A stretch of DNA of 64,000 bases from Mikania micrantha (GCA_009363875.1 CM018691.1:120963404-121027403); one strand, 5' to 3'. Counted from the first letter of the stretch, positions 43,112 through 57,381 are shown. Notes: a model not told the origin generated them from the sequence alone. A program made the numbers and translations.

Positions 43112-46100
43112 CCACACACTTTGACACCAACACCACCTGACTCTCATCCACATCTACCTCCACCTCCTCCTTTACATCATCCTCTGCCACCACCCAACCA
43201 TGAGTTGGAGACTGCTACAATTGCACTGGCTACACTGCTGACCAGTCAACTGAGGGATGTAATTCCCGATATGATGAACAGAATCAACAGCCACAACAGT
43301 AACAACATTGCCAACTCATCTGGAGAAGGCAGTGGCAACACCCGACATCATCAGTACTATTCCTACAAAAATTTTGTAGGATGCAAGCCACCGAGTTTCA
43401 GTGGCAGTGAGGGAGCCGTCGGCTTGATCCAATGGATCGAGAAGATGGAGACAACCCTCGATATCAATGGTTGTCCTGATCAACATAGAGTGAGGTATGC
43501 TGCTGGCTCGTTCAACAAACGAGCATTGGCATGGTGGAACGCACAAGTTCAGACTAGAGGCAGGGATGAGGCTCTGTCCATGCCTTGGGAGGATTTCATG
43601 ACAATGCTGAGGGCAGAGTTTTGCCTGAAGAATGAACTGAAGAAGGTTGAAACCGAGTTGCTCAACCTTCTCATGATTGGTGCTGGACATCTGGCCTACA
43701 CCACCCGATTTCATGAGTTAGCTACTTTGGCACCGGACGTAGTGCCAACACTGGAGAAAAGGATCGAGTGGTATGTCGGTGGACTACCGGCTTTTATCCA
43801 AGGGCACGTGATTTCTGCCCACCCTACGACCATGGAGATGGCTGTTACTTTGTTAGCAACTTTGACCGATGTGATGGTTGCCTCCGGGGCTTTGAAGAAG
43901 GAAGCTGAATCAGCAAAGGTTGGAACTTCAAGAAAGCTGGATAAACGCCTGGCTAAGAAACAAAACGTGGTCAAGAACTTTGCTACGACCACTCAAACAC
44001 CGATGGCTAACCAACCACCACTACTACAGATCAAGAGGGCCTACACTGGCACATCACCTTTGTGCAACAGCTGCCAGTATCATCATCCACCAAAAACCCA
44101 GTGCAGACAATGCACTAACTGCAGGAAGTTTGGTCATTGGGCCAATCAATGTCGGGGTACGGGAGCCCAGAACAGGAACAACAATGCAACCACTACTGCT
44201 GCTGCTGACAACCGGTCTTGCTACAACTGTGGCGAGCCCGGGCACTATTCTCGGGATTGTCCCAAGAAAACTCAACAAAGGGCTCAAGTAGCTAGAGGTA
44301 GAGCCTTACAGATTGGAGCAGCTGTTGCTCGACAAGACCCGAATGTGGTCACGGGTACATTTCTCCTATCTGACTTTTATGCGTCCATATTATTTGACAT
44401 TGGTGCGGATCAGAGTTTTATCTCATCTGATTTTGCATGCCATCTTAATCAAGTTGTGGAATCTTTAGACTCCCCTTATACTATTGAGATAGCAAACGGA
44501 AAACAGATAACAGTTGACACAGTACTTAGGGATTGCCCACTAACATTTGGCGATCACACATTTTCCATCGATTTGATACCGATGGACTTGGGCAGTTTCG
44601 ACATCATCGTCGGACTGGATTGGCTATCTCTTAACAGAGTTGAGTTCGTCTGTTCCGAAAAGCTACTACGTATTCCAGTAGAGAACAATCAAGTCTTGGA
44701 AATTCACGGAAATCAAGCAAACCGCAGTGTCAAGATAATATCGTGCATGAAGGCTCGCAAGTACTTAAGAAAACAGTGCATCGCTTTTCTAGCTCACGTG
44801 GTAGAGAAAGACAAGAAAGCACTCAAGATTCAAGATGTACCGATCTTGAAAGACTATGCGGACGTGTTTCCGGATGACTTACCGGGACTGCCACCCGAGA
44901 GATCAGTGCAGTTTCGATTTGATTTAATTTCGGGAGCGGTTCCTGTAGCTAAGTCTCCTTATAGACTCGCACCATCGGAAATGCAGGAATTGTCCAATCA
45001 ATTACAAGAGCTATTCGACAAGGGATTCATTTGACCGAGTTTCTCACCGTGGGGAGCTCCGGTTCTTTTTGTCAAGAAGAAGGATAGATCTTTCAGGATG
45101 TGCATCGATTAGAGAGTGCTCAACAAACTCACCATCAAGAATCGGTACCCGTTACCGAGGATTGATGACTTGTTCAATCAATTGCACGGAGCTCAGTACT
45201 TTTCAAAGATAGACCTGCATTCAGGTTATCACCAGCTCCGGATTCAAGAGGAAGGCATACCCAAGACGACATTTCGTACCCGATATGGTCACAACGAATT
45301 CATGGTGATGCCATTCGGACTGACGAACGCACCGGCAGTGTTCATGGATCTTATGAACCGGGTGTGCAAGCCGTACTTAGATCAGTTCGTTATCATCTTT
45401 ATTGATGATATACTGATTTACTCAAGAAGCGAGAAGGAACATGAACAACATCTCAGGACAGTCTTGGAACTCCTGAAAGACGAACAACTCTATGCTAAAT
45501 TCTCCAAGTGTGAATTTTGGCTAAGAGAAGTTCAGTTCTTGGGTCACGTGATTAACATAAATGGTATTCATGTAGATCCTGCCAAGATTGAAGCAATCAA
45601 GAACTGGGATGTGCCCACAACACCGACAGAAATCAGATCATTTCTGGGATTGGCAGGTTATTACCAGAGATTCATTTCGAATTTCTCTAAGATAGCCTTG
45701 CCTCTCACAAAGTTGACACAGAAGAGTGAACCGTTCATGTGGACACAGAAACAAGAAGAGGCATTTCAAACACTGAAACAAAGATTGTGCAATGCTCCAA
45801 TCTTGACACTCCCATAATGCAATGATGACTTTGTAGTATATTGTGATGCTTCCCATCAGGGACTTGGTTGTGTTTTAATGCAACGAGACGAAGTCATTGC
45901 CTACGCATCAAGACAGCTGAAGATACACTAGAAGAACTACACAACACATGACTTAGAACTGGGAGCTGTTGTCTATGCTTTAAAGATTCGGAGACATTAC
46001 CTGTATGGTACCAAATGCACTATCTTCACAGATCACAAGAGTTTACAGCACATATTTGATCAGAAGGAGCTTAACATGAGACAGAGACGTTGGGTTGAGC

Positions 46101-47682
46101 TCCTGAACGATTACGATTGTGTGATCAAATACCATCCGGGTAAAGCAAATGTTGTTGCAGATGCTTTGAGCCGGAAGGAAAGAGTCAAACCCTTGCGCGT
46201 TCGAGCAATGGGAATGACTGTGCAAACAAGTCTGAGAGATCAAATCATACAAGCACAACAAGAAACAATGGCAAGAAACAACTTGAAACATGAGCTCGAT
46301 TGTGGAGCCGAGAAACATTTCGAGACAAAACAAGATGGAGTCATCTACTTTCAGGATCGTGTATGGATCCCGGCTGTAGATGAACTTAGAACACCCATTC
46401 TTGACGAGGCACACAAAACACGCTACTCAGTTCATCCTGGTGCCGATAAGATGTATCAAGATCTTAGGTCATTTTATTGGTGGCCGGGTATGAAGAAGGA
46501 TGTGGCTAATTATGTTGGCAAATGCTAAACATGTGCTAAAGTCAAAGCCGAACACCAGAAACCGTCAGGTTTGCTGGAACAACCATAGATACCACAATGG
46601 AAGTGGGAACAAACAACTATGGATTTTATTACCAAGCTACCCCGTACTTCCAACGGACACGATTCGATTTGGGTCATCATTGATCGATTGACCAAGTCCG
46701 CACATTTCTTGCCGATCAGAGAGAACTACAAGATAGAAAAGCAAGCAAGACTTTATGTCGATGAAATAGTAGTACGGCACGGGGTGCCTTTATCTATTAT
46801 TTCTGACCGGGACAGTCGATTTACATCACGGTTCTGGCAATCATTGCAACAATCCTTAGGGACAAGTGTCAATTTGAGCACCGCTTATCATCCACAAACG
46901 GATGGACAAAGTGAGCGAACGATTAAAACCCTAGAGGATATGTTGAAACATGCATCCTAGACTTTGGTGGAAGTTGGGATAAACATTTACCAGTCATTGA
47001 GTTCTCCTACGACAACAGCTACCACAGCAGTATTGGATGTGCTCCGTTTGAAGCACTATATGGTAGAAAATGTCGGTCTCCAATTTGTTGGACCGAAGTG
47101 GGAGACAACAGAATCACTGGGCCTGAGCTTATTCAGGAGACTACTGATAAGATAGCCCATATACAACAGAGACTACAAGCAACACGTAGCCGCCAAAAGA
47201 GTTACGCAGACAAACGGCGAAAGCCTTTGGAATTCCAAGTGGGTGACCGAGTCATGTTGAAAGTGTCCCCGTGGAAAGGCGTGGTTCGTTTTGGGGCAAA
47301 AGGAAAGTTAGCACCAAGGTATGTCGGACCGTTTGAGATAACTCAACGTATAGGTCCTGTGGCATACAGACTCAGACTCCCTGATGAGCTCAACGGAGTA
47401 CACGACATATTTCATGTATCAAACCTCAAGAGATGTCTCGCTGACGAATCTTTGATCATGCCTTTGGAAAAGATACAAGTGGATGAACAACTACATTTCA
47501 TTGAAGAACCTGTAGAGATTATGGATCGTGAAGTCAAGAGACTGAAACGAAGCCGTATTCCTATTGTAAAGGTTCGTTGGAACTCCAAGCATGGACCATA
47601 ATTTACCTGGGAGCATGAGGATCACATGAAGACAAAGTATCCCCACCTATTTGAAGAAGTAGTGCCCGACAATGATGCTTAA
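43112..47682 (+). pseudogene. gag-pol: Element C Gag-Pol, main part, inactivated
   Basis: Continues from 30957-31015; the first five bases are the D target duplication. Order: Pro-rich N-terminus, Gag domain (AVGLIQWIEKMETTL, ALAWWNAQVQTRG), zinc knuckles CTNCRKFGHWANQC and CYNCGEPGHYSRDC, protease with DIGA instead of DTGA near 44395, RT (FIDDILIYS near 45400), RNase H, integrase (HPQTDGQSERT near 46895) and chromodomain-like tail. Stops at 45032 (CGA to TGA at GFIRPS), 45110, 45815, 45929, 46526, 46586 and 47599; a frameshift near 46945. Terminal stop at 47680. Open pieces: 43112-45034, 45116-45817, 46076-46528, 46619-46960 and 47098-47601. Confidence 0.93.
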
Positions 47683-47716
47683 ATTTCGGGACGAAATTTC
47701 TTTAACAAGGGGAGAC
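47681..47716 (+). promoter_or_regulatory. Hairpin + polypurine tract of element C
   Basis: AAATTTCG-GGA-CGAAATTT (47681-47699) overlaps the stop codon and is followed by AACAAGGGGAGAC directly at the LTR start. C has one module only, in the place of A's module 1. Confidence 0.85.
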
Positions 47717-50700
47717 TGTGACACCCAGTACCTGATCGTCCGGCAAGTCCGTACGGTATGTGTACATTCACTATTTACTGTGTGTAAATACAATGTGTGA
47801 ATAGTGTGTGTAACAACAAAACTAAGATAACAAGCAACAGTTGTACGTATTTAAGTGAAATACGCGCGATCTGTCGAAACGAAATCGATAAACGATTCGA
47901 ACGATAATAAAACTAAGAAAAACAAATTTAGAAGATTTACTAGGAATAACCACCTTTTAAATGTTAAAAACAAAACCTTTTTATTTAAAACCCGTAAACA
48001 CTCGCGTTACGTTCCGGAAACGCGACGAAAACGAGAACCGAGAAACGAAATGAACCCGACCACCCTCGGAGTATAAATACTCTAAATGAACCAACAACCA
48101 CATTTAATTATCTCATTCTCTCTCTAAAACCACTTTTCCATAACTTTCTCTCTCTAGAAGTTTCAAACTTCAAATCCAAAGCTCTTTTCCATTTTTTGAT
48201 GAAATCGCGTGATTCTTGAGCCAAATCAAAGCTACAAACCTCCTCTACATGAAAGTACAACCGATCTGAGAAGAAACCTACTAAAAATCGAGGTATGGGG
48301 CTGTGAAAGTCACGGAAATTAGGGTTTTGTGCACCCTTTTGTTCGACCTTTACCCTAACCGGTTAACCACCTCCCATCTTGAACCCTATGACCACGAGAA
48401 GTAGCCTAACATACACCACCTTCGAACACCATGGAACCTTGGAATGGGGGGTGATTCTAGGCTCAGCCTAGCTGCGGCCGAAGTAGGAACCCGGCTGGCC
48501 GAGTGGCCTATGGCCGAATGGCCCATGGCCGAAGGTCTCTATTCACTGGCCAACCCTTTCATTCGGTCAAACTTTTCCCATTCGGGTCACCTCCCATTCG
48601 ACTAGGTCCATTCGTGGATCATCCTCATTCGGCCATCATTATTCGCCCAACACTATCATTCGGCCATAGGATGTTCAGTCGGACCACACCTATTCGACCA
48701 TCAGCATTCGCCAGCCAAGGACATTCGGCCTATGGCCATGTCATTCGAACGGCATACCTAGTCGGCCATGCACATCTTCATTCGAGCCACACTCCATTCG
48801 GCACACCGATTCGGCCCAACGGTTTGGCCCACACACACACACGGCCCAAGTGCCTCATTTGGCCCATAGTGCACTGTTTCGACCCAATCCAATCCTTCGG
48901 CCCATGATGGTTAAAATAGCCCACAATTCATTCGGCCCAGGATCATTATTCGGCCCACTTAACTCAAGAATGTAAATCCACACATAAACAAGTATTATGA
49001 GTAATATGCATGGGATTATGAACCTATTTTCACTACAAAGGTGGTGATGGGGTTGATTAAGTGTAATTAACCAAACCTAAACCACTAAGTTTTACAAGGA
49101 TTGTTGCTTAATTTGTGGTTAACTAAGTAACAACCAATTCAAATTCAACAAAGATAACATGTCAAGTCTTAAACCATAAACCTAGGTACTTCTTAGTATG
49201 GGTTACAAAGATCCAAGCAATACAAGTAAATAACATATCATGTGAAAGTTTCGGAATTTCGAGAATACGCTAAGGAAATAGAAACATAAAATCATTAACA
49301 CTAGATACTAAGCTTAACTTAAAATAGTTAAGTGTTAGTAAAATCTATAACAATTGAACAAGGGCCGAATGATGATCGAGACTTACGAGTGTTAGCCAAC
49401 TTTAGGGCTAACACATACACGCACACAAATCATCTATAACTTATACTTATAAGTTACAAACATTGTGAAATCGACACAAGATCGTGAAAACAACAACAAG
49501 TACAACAAAGAGCGCGTGCATTCTTGTTTATACTTAGTCAACCACAACAACTACAAGGTGAGTTCATACGCCCACTTTTCTAATTTTAATTGATTTTAAA
49601 CTCTCGGGGCTGAGAACATGCTAAATCTTTTATTTATTTAAAAGTTTTAGTACAACATATTGTTATACTCTGATTTAGATAATATTGCTTGACTTTTATC
49701 GCTTATCATTGTATGCATGCTTGTATGATCATAACATGACTGAGATGACTAGGATGAAACATGATAATGTAGTTGTAAGATTATATCTTATAACACTTAA
49801 TTAATCTTACCAGAAAAAACAATGAGATTATCACAGGTGAACATGATGACAACAACAGGAACAAACATGAATGATATGAAGATAATATATCTTCATAATA
49901 TCATTCACCACCAGAGTTAGCTAAGTGTAATAGGACAAGTTCTTATAATACTATGCATACAACTCGGTGAGGACTATGAGATAACACGAAACAAATATCA
50001 TCCACCACCTGAGTCGACTAAGTGTAGTAAGACTAGCTCTTACAACACTGTAGTGGCAACAGAGTGAACATATGGAACAACAAGAATGATAATCATGATA
50101 ACGTACCTTCATGATAACAACATCATTAACACAACAACTAACATTGTATAATAAGACAAGTTCTTATATAACTTTGTTAAGAGCAACGAGAATACACAAC
50201 ATTGAGAACAAACAACATTGGTGAACACAACAACAATTGATTACTATTGAACTGTCTGTATTATATCACGACAATCATGTGCCATGTATTCAAGTGTATC
50301 ATCATAAGTCCCTTACAGAAATCGTTTACCAGTTAGTTTGACGTGACTAAACCGACGATAGCATAGTGGTACCATAGGTTTGACAAACCTCCGGCTTGTA
50401 GGGCTGGTATGTTGATCGTATTGAACATTTGGCCGGTAACGTATGACCGGTGACAGGGCGATAATCAGTCAGGGTCTGGTAAGCGACACATGGTGATATT
50501 AATCTACAGTGATAATTGTAATTAATCCTTCAATTCTGTTGACTAGTAGACTGAGGAATTGATTTTCTCTTTTGTCACATTACTGGTAATAGTTTTGATG
50601 AGGCCTATGGGAATACAAAGTGGTAGAGGTAAATCGGATGCATTGTAATCTAATTACGTGAGGATTGCAATGGATTCCTTTTAGTCTCTATGCACTTCAA

Positions 50701-51481
50701 GTTGAGAACAGATATCAATTGGTTAACTAACACTCTTATTATTAAAGGTGACTAACAATTAACCCCACAAGCGAGAGAATAATAACAAGGATCAGATTAA
50801 AATAATCTATTTTCCTTATCACAATGAGGGTTTATCAATACTTCGGTTTGATAACTAAACCCCTCTTATTATATTATTCTACATATAACACTGGGTGATG
50901 AACACAACGGATGGGTGAATATCAAACGGGATGAACATGTGAGATGAAAATGGGTATGTATAGTTGTATTGCAAGTGGTGTTGAGTTCTATTAGGTATGT
51001 GGTGGGATGCTAGCTGGGGCTTGTTCCCCTACATATGCCCTATAAATAAGCATAGCTAATAGGATGAGACACTACTTGTAAATATAACTATGGAGAGGCC
51101 ATTGTGTGAACAGATGAATCAAACATTTACAAGTATCATGTATGACATTGTGATTTTGTATGTGAACAAATCAATGTTCTCAATTATCAAACTTATGAAC
51201 TCACCAACCTAGTGTTGACTTTGTTCAAATGCATGTTTTCTCAGGTGACGAACATGTTTAGTCACCAGACATCAGGAACATAGTTAGCGGACTTTTAGAA
51301 GACCTACGTAACATTGTAATTTAACTTTTTAATTCTATATCATTGTCATGTTAACATTTCTCATTTACATATCATGTGCTATGCAAACAATCTGATCATT
51401 TGATTATCAAACGATATCGCGCCCCGAGAACCATCCGCCCGACGGGAAAGTCGACCCAGCCCGCCGGCTCGGGGTGTGACA
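47717..51481 (+). repeat. 3' LTR of element C (3,765 bp)
   Basis: TGTGACACCCAG...GGGGTGTGACA. Collinear with the 5' LTR except for 47862-47927, which has no counterpart there (the 5' LTR has ~400 unrelated bases), and loss of the 126 bp present at 30481-30606. TATA box at 48072, donor-like AAG|GTGAGT near 49557, threefold repeat 49899-50200. Confidence 0.95.
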
Positions 51482-51486
51482 TACAT
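51482..51486. repeat. Target-site duplication TACAT, right copy (element C)
   Basis: Matches 26566-26570; element F pol resumes immediately. Confidence 0.93.
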
Positions 51487-53839
51487 GACCAAGAAAGTGA
51501 ACTTCTCTTATCCAGAACTCGCACTTGGAAATTTTAGCATACAACTTTTCCTTAGCGAGTAGCTCCAAAACCAACCTTAAGTGTTGCTCATGGTCTTGTT
51601 GATTTTGTGAATATATTAATATATCATCGATAAAAACAATCACGAATTTATCGAGATATGGTTTGCAGACTCGATTCATTAAATCCATGAACACGACAGG
51701 GGCATTAGTCAGCCCAAAAGGCATTACTAGGAATTCGTAGTTCCCGTACCGAGTTCTGAAAGCCGTTTTAGGAATGTCTTCCTCTTGAATACGTAGTTGA
51801 TGATAACCTGACCGAAGGTCAATCTTTCAAAAATAAGTTGACCCTTGTAATTGGTCGAACAGATCATCAATACGGGGCAGAGGATAACGGTTCTTGATCG
51901 TCACTTTATTCAGTTCTCTGTAATCAATACAGATTCGAAATGTGCCGTCCTTCTTTTTCACGAACAGCACCGGTGCTCCACAAGGAGAGAAGCTTGGTCT
52001 AATGAATCCTTAATCCAATATTTCTTGTAATTGATTGGATAACTCCTGCATCTCAGATGGTGCTAAGCGATAAGGAGATCTAGCAATTGGTGTGGCTCCA
52101 GGGACCAAGTCGATGCTAAACTCAACTTGTCGAACAGGTGGTAAACCAGGAAGGTCTTCCGGAAAAACTTCAGGGAAGTCTCTAACAACTGGTATATCAT
52201 CAATCTTCCTCTCCTTAATCTCCTTTACCTTCACATGAGCTAAGAACGCTTGGTACTCCTCCCTTAGATATTTTTGTGCTTTCATGGATGATATGATGTG
52301 AAACGTTCTCTCGGGATTTTCACCTTTGATTTCAAGTGTTTCGTCATTCGGAAGCGGAATGCGAATAATTTTATCAAAACACTTGATCTCCGCTTGGTTT
52401 TTAGATAACCAATCCATCCCTACGACGACATCAAAGCTTCCAAGTGGAATTGGAATAGGGTCAATGTCGGATGAGTGATTCTCCAAACTTATTTTGCATC
52501 CTTTGATGATGGTTTGAGCTTTTAACAATTTTTCGTTGGCTAATTCAATTATGAAGGGTTCATTTAGTGGAATTGGTTTTTGTGTGATTAAGCACTCAAA
52601 TTCAGGGAATATAAAGCACTTATAAGCACCCGTATCGAATAAAACGGATGCATAGTTATTATTGATAACGTATGTACCTGTCACTACGTTAGGATCAGGA
52701 CGAGCTTCCTTTGCTCCAAGAACGAAAGCTCTTCCCCTACCCTGTTTGCCTCCATTTGCTGGTCCGCGCTGTAATTTTGGACACACATTTCTCAAGTGCT
52801 CAAAACTTCCACACTCATAACATACCCTTTGATTGCTTCGGAAGTTTCAGGCAAAGTGCCCCGTCTTCTTACATCGTGAGCAGATAGGACATTCTCCTTG
52901 ATGATACAAGTTACATTTGTTGCATTTTGATGGTGGAGATGGTTTCTTTTCCTGCGTGACTGCCCCATAGTTGCGGGCAGTTGTGGTCTTCTTGCTTGGT
53001 GCCTTTGCCAGCGTGAGCTCTCAAACTTTCCTTTTTCCCTTATACCTTTCTTTGCCAGTGTCCTGTTCTGATCATCTCATCAGTCAATTTTCCCGCCAGG
53101 AGGATGGCACTTTTCAATGTGGTTGGTCGAGAGGAAGTAACCAAGCCTCGAATTTGCGGTGCCAAACCCCAGACATATCTTTCCACTTTCTTGGCTTCCG
53201 AGTTTACCATGTGTGGAAGTAAGCATGACAACTCATGAAAGTGATTTGTGTATGCTTGAATTCAGCACCAACCATAGAGAGATTCCAAAACTCAGCTTCT
53301 AATTTTTGTAGTTCGTTGATAGGACAATACTCTTCAGTGATTAATGTCTTAAATTCACTCCATCCTAGTGCCTCAGCTTCATCGATTCCACGAGCTTGAA
53401 TTTGGGTGTTCCACCAAGTTAAAGCTTTACCTTGGAGAGAACACACATCATACTTCGCTTTTTGGCTAGGAAGACAGTCGCTGATACGGAGGACTGCCTC
53501 CATCTTTTCAAGCCACTTCAAGACTCCAATGGCCCCATCATTTCCGTAAAACTCCTTAGGTTTACATGCCACAAAGGTTTTGTAGGTGCATCCCTTTTTG
53601 GCAGTTCCCACTTTAGTGTCATCATTGTTGCTTGCCGAGCCATTGTGACCGCTGTTATTATTGTTGTTGTTGTTCCCTGTTGTTGAATTGACTTGAGCAA
53701 CGATCTTAGGTATGGCAGCTTCGATACGCTTATCCACTATTTCAGCGATGTCATTGGAGTTGAGAGTTGTGTTCTCAGGATTTGTGTTTTCATTTTCGGT
53801 AGTTTGCTTCGGCTTCCTCCCTCTCCTTTTCGGCGGCAT
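51487..53839 (-). pseudogene. gag-pol: Element F Gag-Pol, 5' part (gag, protease, RT)
   Basis: ATG ends at 53839 (MPPKRRGRKPKQ). Gag piece 53204-53839 (NDGAIGVLKWLEKMEAV, GKALTWWNTQIQARG) is broken by a 1-nt deletion near 53258 that its sister fragment at 21528-22262 lacks. The frame continues through APQIRGLVTSS (53040-53231), a zinc-knuckle region (about 52780-52930) and protease (52010-52795; DTGAYKCF, with the usual Asp after GA changed to Tyr). RT wording follows with a stop near 52015 and a frameshift near 51830; FIDDILIYS is near 51610. RT runs to 51487, then continues at 26570. Confidence 0.9.
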
Positions 53840-53983
53840 CTTCTATACACATATACAACACTCTTTTTTCGTAGCTAAAGACAATTAATCGTTATGTCTC
53901 ATGTAAATCAACATAAGTCCTAGGATAAGCTAAGTCCATAGTCTAGGTCTCACAAATAGTAAAACCTAATTCACTATAACCAA

Positions 53984-53997
53984 TGGCTCTAATACCA
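53984..53997 (-). other. Primer-binding site of element F
   Basis: Minus strand TGGTATTAGAGCCA, one mismatch to the initiator tRNA-Met complement, 3 nt from the LTR end at 54001. Only ~145 nt separate it from the gag ATG, so F has no ORF0. Confidence 0.85.
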
Positions 53998-54000
53998 ATC

Positions 54001-57000
54001 TGTCACACCCCCGCTAGAGCGGAAACACGAGGGTGTCACGAAATCGGATCTCAGAACGCTTTGTGTTTAAAGAAACTTCAAGCATGCATTCATGGTCCAT
54101 AAAAATACAGAATTTCTATTACAATATTCAAAAATAAATACAACTTATAAAGATTCTTCATATTGCCTAAATATCAAAACAATATTGTCCAAATCTTTGG
54201 TTGTATCACAAGAAGAGCATGCTTAATCCAAGCTTAATTATTTCCTGAAATACATGCATAGAAAGGGTCAACTAAAATAATTGGTGAGTCCGTAGGTTTA
54301 TGACTCGATAAAATATTTAAGGAAAGTATTTATAAAATTTATCCATATAATGTTAAAATTAAAATTAGCATAGGTGAATGATTTATTTTACCATGAGCCC
54401 ACAACAAAACCTATGACTCTTCACCCCATAATGCCAACAATCAATCAAATATATAGTAAATGGAAATATGCATTCATTTAAGCCCAGACACTTGGGAACG
54501 ATTTGGAGCGACCAAAATCTCAAAATGAATGGGGTCGTCAGCCTAATAGCACTATCCATATTAATCCACGGCTCGTCAATTGAGCTAAACAGTTTTGGAA
54601 TTACCGATGTAATACATACATTCATACGTATATATCAATGGGGACTTTGAAATAAGTACTCATGAAACAAACATTCAAACAAGTATCATTTTAATAAACA
54701 CGTTTGGATAAGTAAGATAGCAAGTATTTCACCCCGAAGAGTATAAATATTTAAATAAAAGTGGGCTACGAAACTCACTTTGAGTAGTAATCGGGAGGTT
54801 CCAAGAAACCGTGAGTTTAGGGTTCAGCATCCTTCTCAGCCCCTACAAAAGTACGACGCCTTATGAGCTTCACGGAATAACCCTTATGATATCAAAATAC
54901 ATTTTTGTCTTGGTGTTCGTTGATTTTTAAAGTGTTCGTTTTATTTATACTTAAATTGAGAGGTCTTACTTATTTGCCCAAATTTAAGTAGGGGACTTAC
55001 GATATCGCCCAAAATAATAATAAATAAGTTCTATTATTATCATCATTATTATTATTATTTTTATTATTATATTTTGTTTTCAAATAAGTTGATATTACGA
55101 TGACTTATTATCAAAATGACTTGTGTATATGTTTATTTATTTGTATAAATAAATATTTACTTGTAAATATATTACCAAAACTTCTTCAAACTTAATTCAC
55201 CAAACGCATGAGGATTGGTCTTCAGATGTTAATCGCCTATTGGCATACACCTGGGTTTTTTGTAAAAATAAACGAAGCAGGGAATCCTTTAGGTAGTTTA
55301 CCTATGTCCTGGTCATATAGTTGTTTATATTTCAGTTTAAGGATGTAACCTGTGACTTTATTATTTAAAGTAATAGAACACCTAGTTAAGTCATTTGGTG
55401 TGTCTGGTTCATGTTTGTTCTAATGAGTAGTTGTAATTTTATGTTTTCATATTATCCGCGTATGCATGCATTTTATTCATTTATATATTTAAGAAAACCT
55501 TGTAATTAATCCTAAATTGCATGCTTCAATCATTAAATACTTTACATATGTGTTTGTAATACTTACAATGTGCGGTACATATAGGAGGAACTCACATAAG
55601 CAAGGAGGATGAGCTAGAGAAGGCTTGGACTTCTTTTTGCGTTGGGTCTGTTAGAACAGCCAAGGTGTTGGCTTGTTGAGTTGCTAGGTGGTCCTGAACT
55701 AGGGACGGAAGGTAGAATACTTACTTACACCTCGAGGGAGGGCCGACTATTACCTTCGTGTGCAACCGCACAGATGGTCTACGGAGGCTGTGTGTACCGC
55801 GTGCCTACCGAGTGCTGGTCCTAGGTGCACCCAAATCGTGGTTTAACGAGAAGTGTGATGGATGTTTAAAAACAATAGCTGGTTGAGTGGGGAGCCTCTC
55901 GTTTGGCAGCTCCTTTTCAAAAGAGCTTATTCTTACTCTTTTGTGGCAAGTGTTTTGATCAAGAGGACTAGCAAGGAAGGTTTTGGAGTGGGGTTTGTTT
56001 GAGTCCTTATGCGGTATTTACAGAGGATTCAAAGGTCAAAAATAAAGATGTATGGCCCCTCCATGATGGCAAGATATCTTGCATCCGATTAAGTTGATGT
56101 GATGTGGAGGTATGGGGTATTTGGGCTGGCAGCTGCAGAGAGAGGTGTGGGTTTCTTGGCTTCACTTACTCCCTATTTATACACCAACATGGCTGTTGGT
56201 TTGAGGGTGTTATCCACGTTTTTACCTGCCCACATTTGAAACCATCTTCTGTAGTAACAGATGGAAAGGTGCTGGTCTGATAGGGTATGGCTGATGGGAA
56301 AGAGAGAAGGGTAGAGTTGGCCATAGAGGCTTGGAGATGTGGTTTTTTGGATAGTCATATATTATGACTGAAATAAGGACTGAAAGCTGCTTCTTTTGCA
56401 GCAGAAAAATGAACAAGAAGCTGTCCAATCCAATAGTGAAAGTGGGTTTTGACATATTTTTCTTCTTTGTTTTTGTGGATCCACAGTACCCCTTTATGGG
56501 GAATATGAGGTTTTATTAGTCTTTTCTTTCCTTTAGTTGTTAGATGGAGTATTAGGCCAATATTTTGCAACAAAAAGGGAGATATGGTGCTGCCATTACT
56601 GCCGAAGGTAAGGGGAAGGTATTGATGTGATAAAAGTCTATAGTTAGGATCTATTGGCAGCTCAAATGGGGAGGTTTAGGGCTGTCATAGCTGTTAATTG
56701 CAGGAAGAAGTATGGATAAGCTTGCTTAGAGGTACAATGTTTGAGGTAAGAAAAGATAGTCTTGATTAGTTGTTGATAGGATCTTTTCTTAATGAAATTT
56801 AAACCGGTTTCAGTTGGTATGTAACCAAGTTTTATAATGGTTTATTGGAGTTTAACTTATTGTTTTTAAATTTCTTGGTTTGAATTGTTAACTTGTTAGG
56901 TTGGAACCGAAACAAAGAACACCTGTCACGTTTGTTTTTTTCTTTTTCTTTGTATATATTTATATATATATATATATATAGATATTTTATTTTCATGAAG

Positions 57001-57232
57001 ATCATGGTGGTAGTTTATTCGTAGTTATACATCCCTAAAATATGTTCTCTAGGATTAACTAGTGAGTTCCTTTGAAAAATAATAATATCGTCGTATTTAA
57101 TATTGTAAATAATTCTTGAGTTAACTGATCCGAATTTAATTATTTTTATCATCCACTCGAGTCATAGGTTAAGAATAATGTGTATACAATTATTTAGCTA
57201 AAAGAGAACCTGAATATGTGCCAGTTGTTACA
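54001..57232 (-). repeat. 5' LTR of element F (3,232 bp)
   Basis: Minus strand TGTAACAACTGG...GGGGGTGTGACA. 54989-57232 is repeated at 22262-24469; the inner ~990 bp (54001-54988) are unique to this copy. It holds AT-rich runs (55020-55075, TTA-type) and a TA microsatellite near 56946-56980. The next bases AGCAA (57233-57237) are the candidate target duplication inside B pol; the left partner is lost. Confidence 0.9.
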
Positions 57233-57357
57233 AGCAACTTCGGAATAAGACGATTAACCAAGTGATGGTGCAATGGCAAAACAGACGGGGATCTGATGCT
57301 ACATGGGAGTCAGAGGATGAAATGCGGAAATTTTATCCTTTTCTTTTTGAGGTGTAA
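57233..57357 (+). pseudogene. pol: Element B pol C-terminus
   Basis: In frame: KQLRNK-like start, VQWQNRRGSDATWESE, then MRKFYPFLFEV and stop TAA at 57355. This is the chromodomain-like tail of B's polyprotein, resuming after the F/C/D insertion; it carries no stop in this piece. Confidence 0.85.
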
Positions 57358-57381
57358 TGAGGTTTCAGGGATGAAAACTTT

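Larger units (their letters stand above)
26571..51481 (+). mobile_element. Gypsy element C (plus strand), interrupted by D
   Basis: LTRs at 26571-30781 and 47717-51481, PBS 30785, gag-pol from 30957 split by element D at 31016-43111 and resumed to 47682, hairpin and polypurine tract 47681-47716, and TSD TACAT. No ORF0: gag starts ~175 nt after the LTR. Gag-pol is inactive (seven stops, one frameshift, D insertion). Confidence 0.95.
22262..57232 (-). mobile_element. Gypsy element F (minus strand), interrupted by C
   Basis: 5' LTR 54001-57232, PBS 53984-53997, gag-pol 53839 down to 51487 and on from 26570 to 24504, polypurine tract 24470-24484, truncated 3' LTR 22262-24469. It lies in B's pol: B coding stops at 21527 and resumes at 57233. 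Its left LTR is also joined to a second gag fragment (21528-22262), so the insertion is a rearranged tandem rather than a simple element. Confidence 0.85.

Noticed and set aside
54383..54650. Paired opposite-strand ORFs in F LTR
   Set aside because: Short, overlapping and without homology; inside the LTR.
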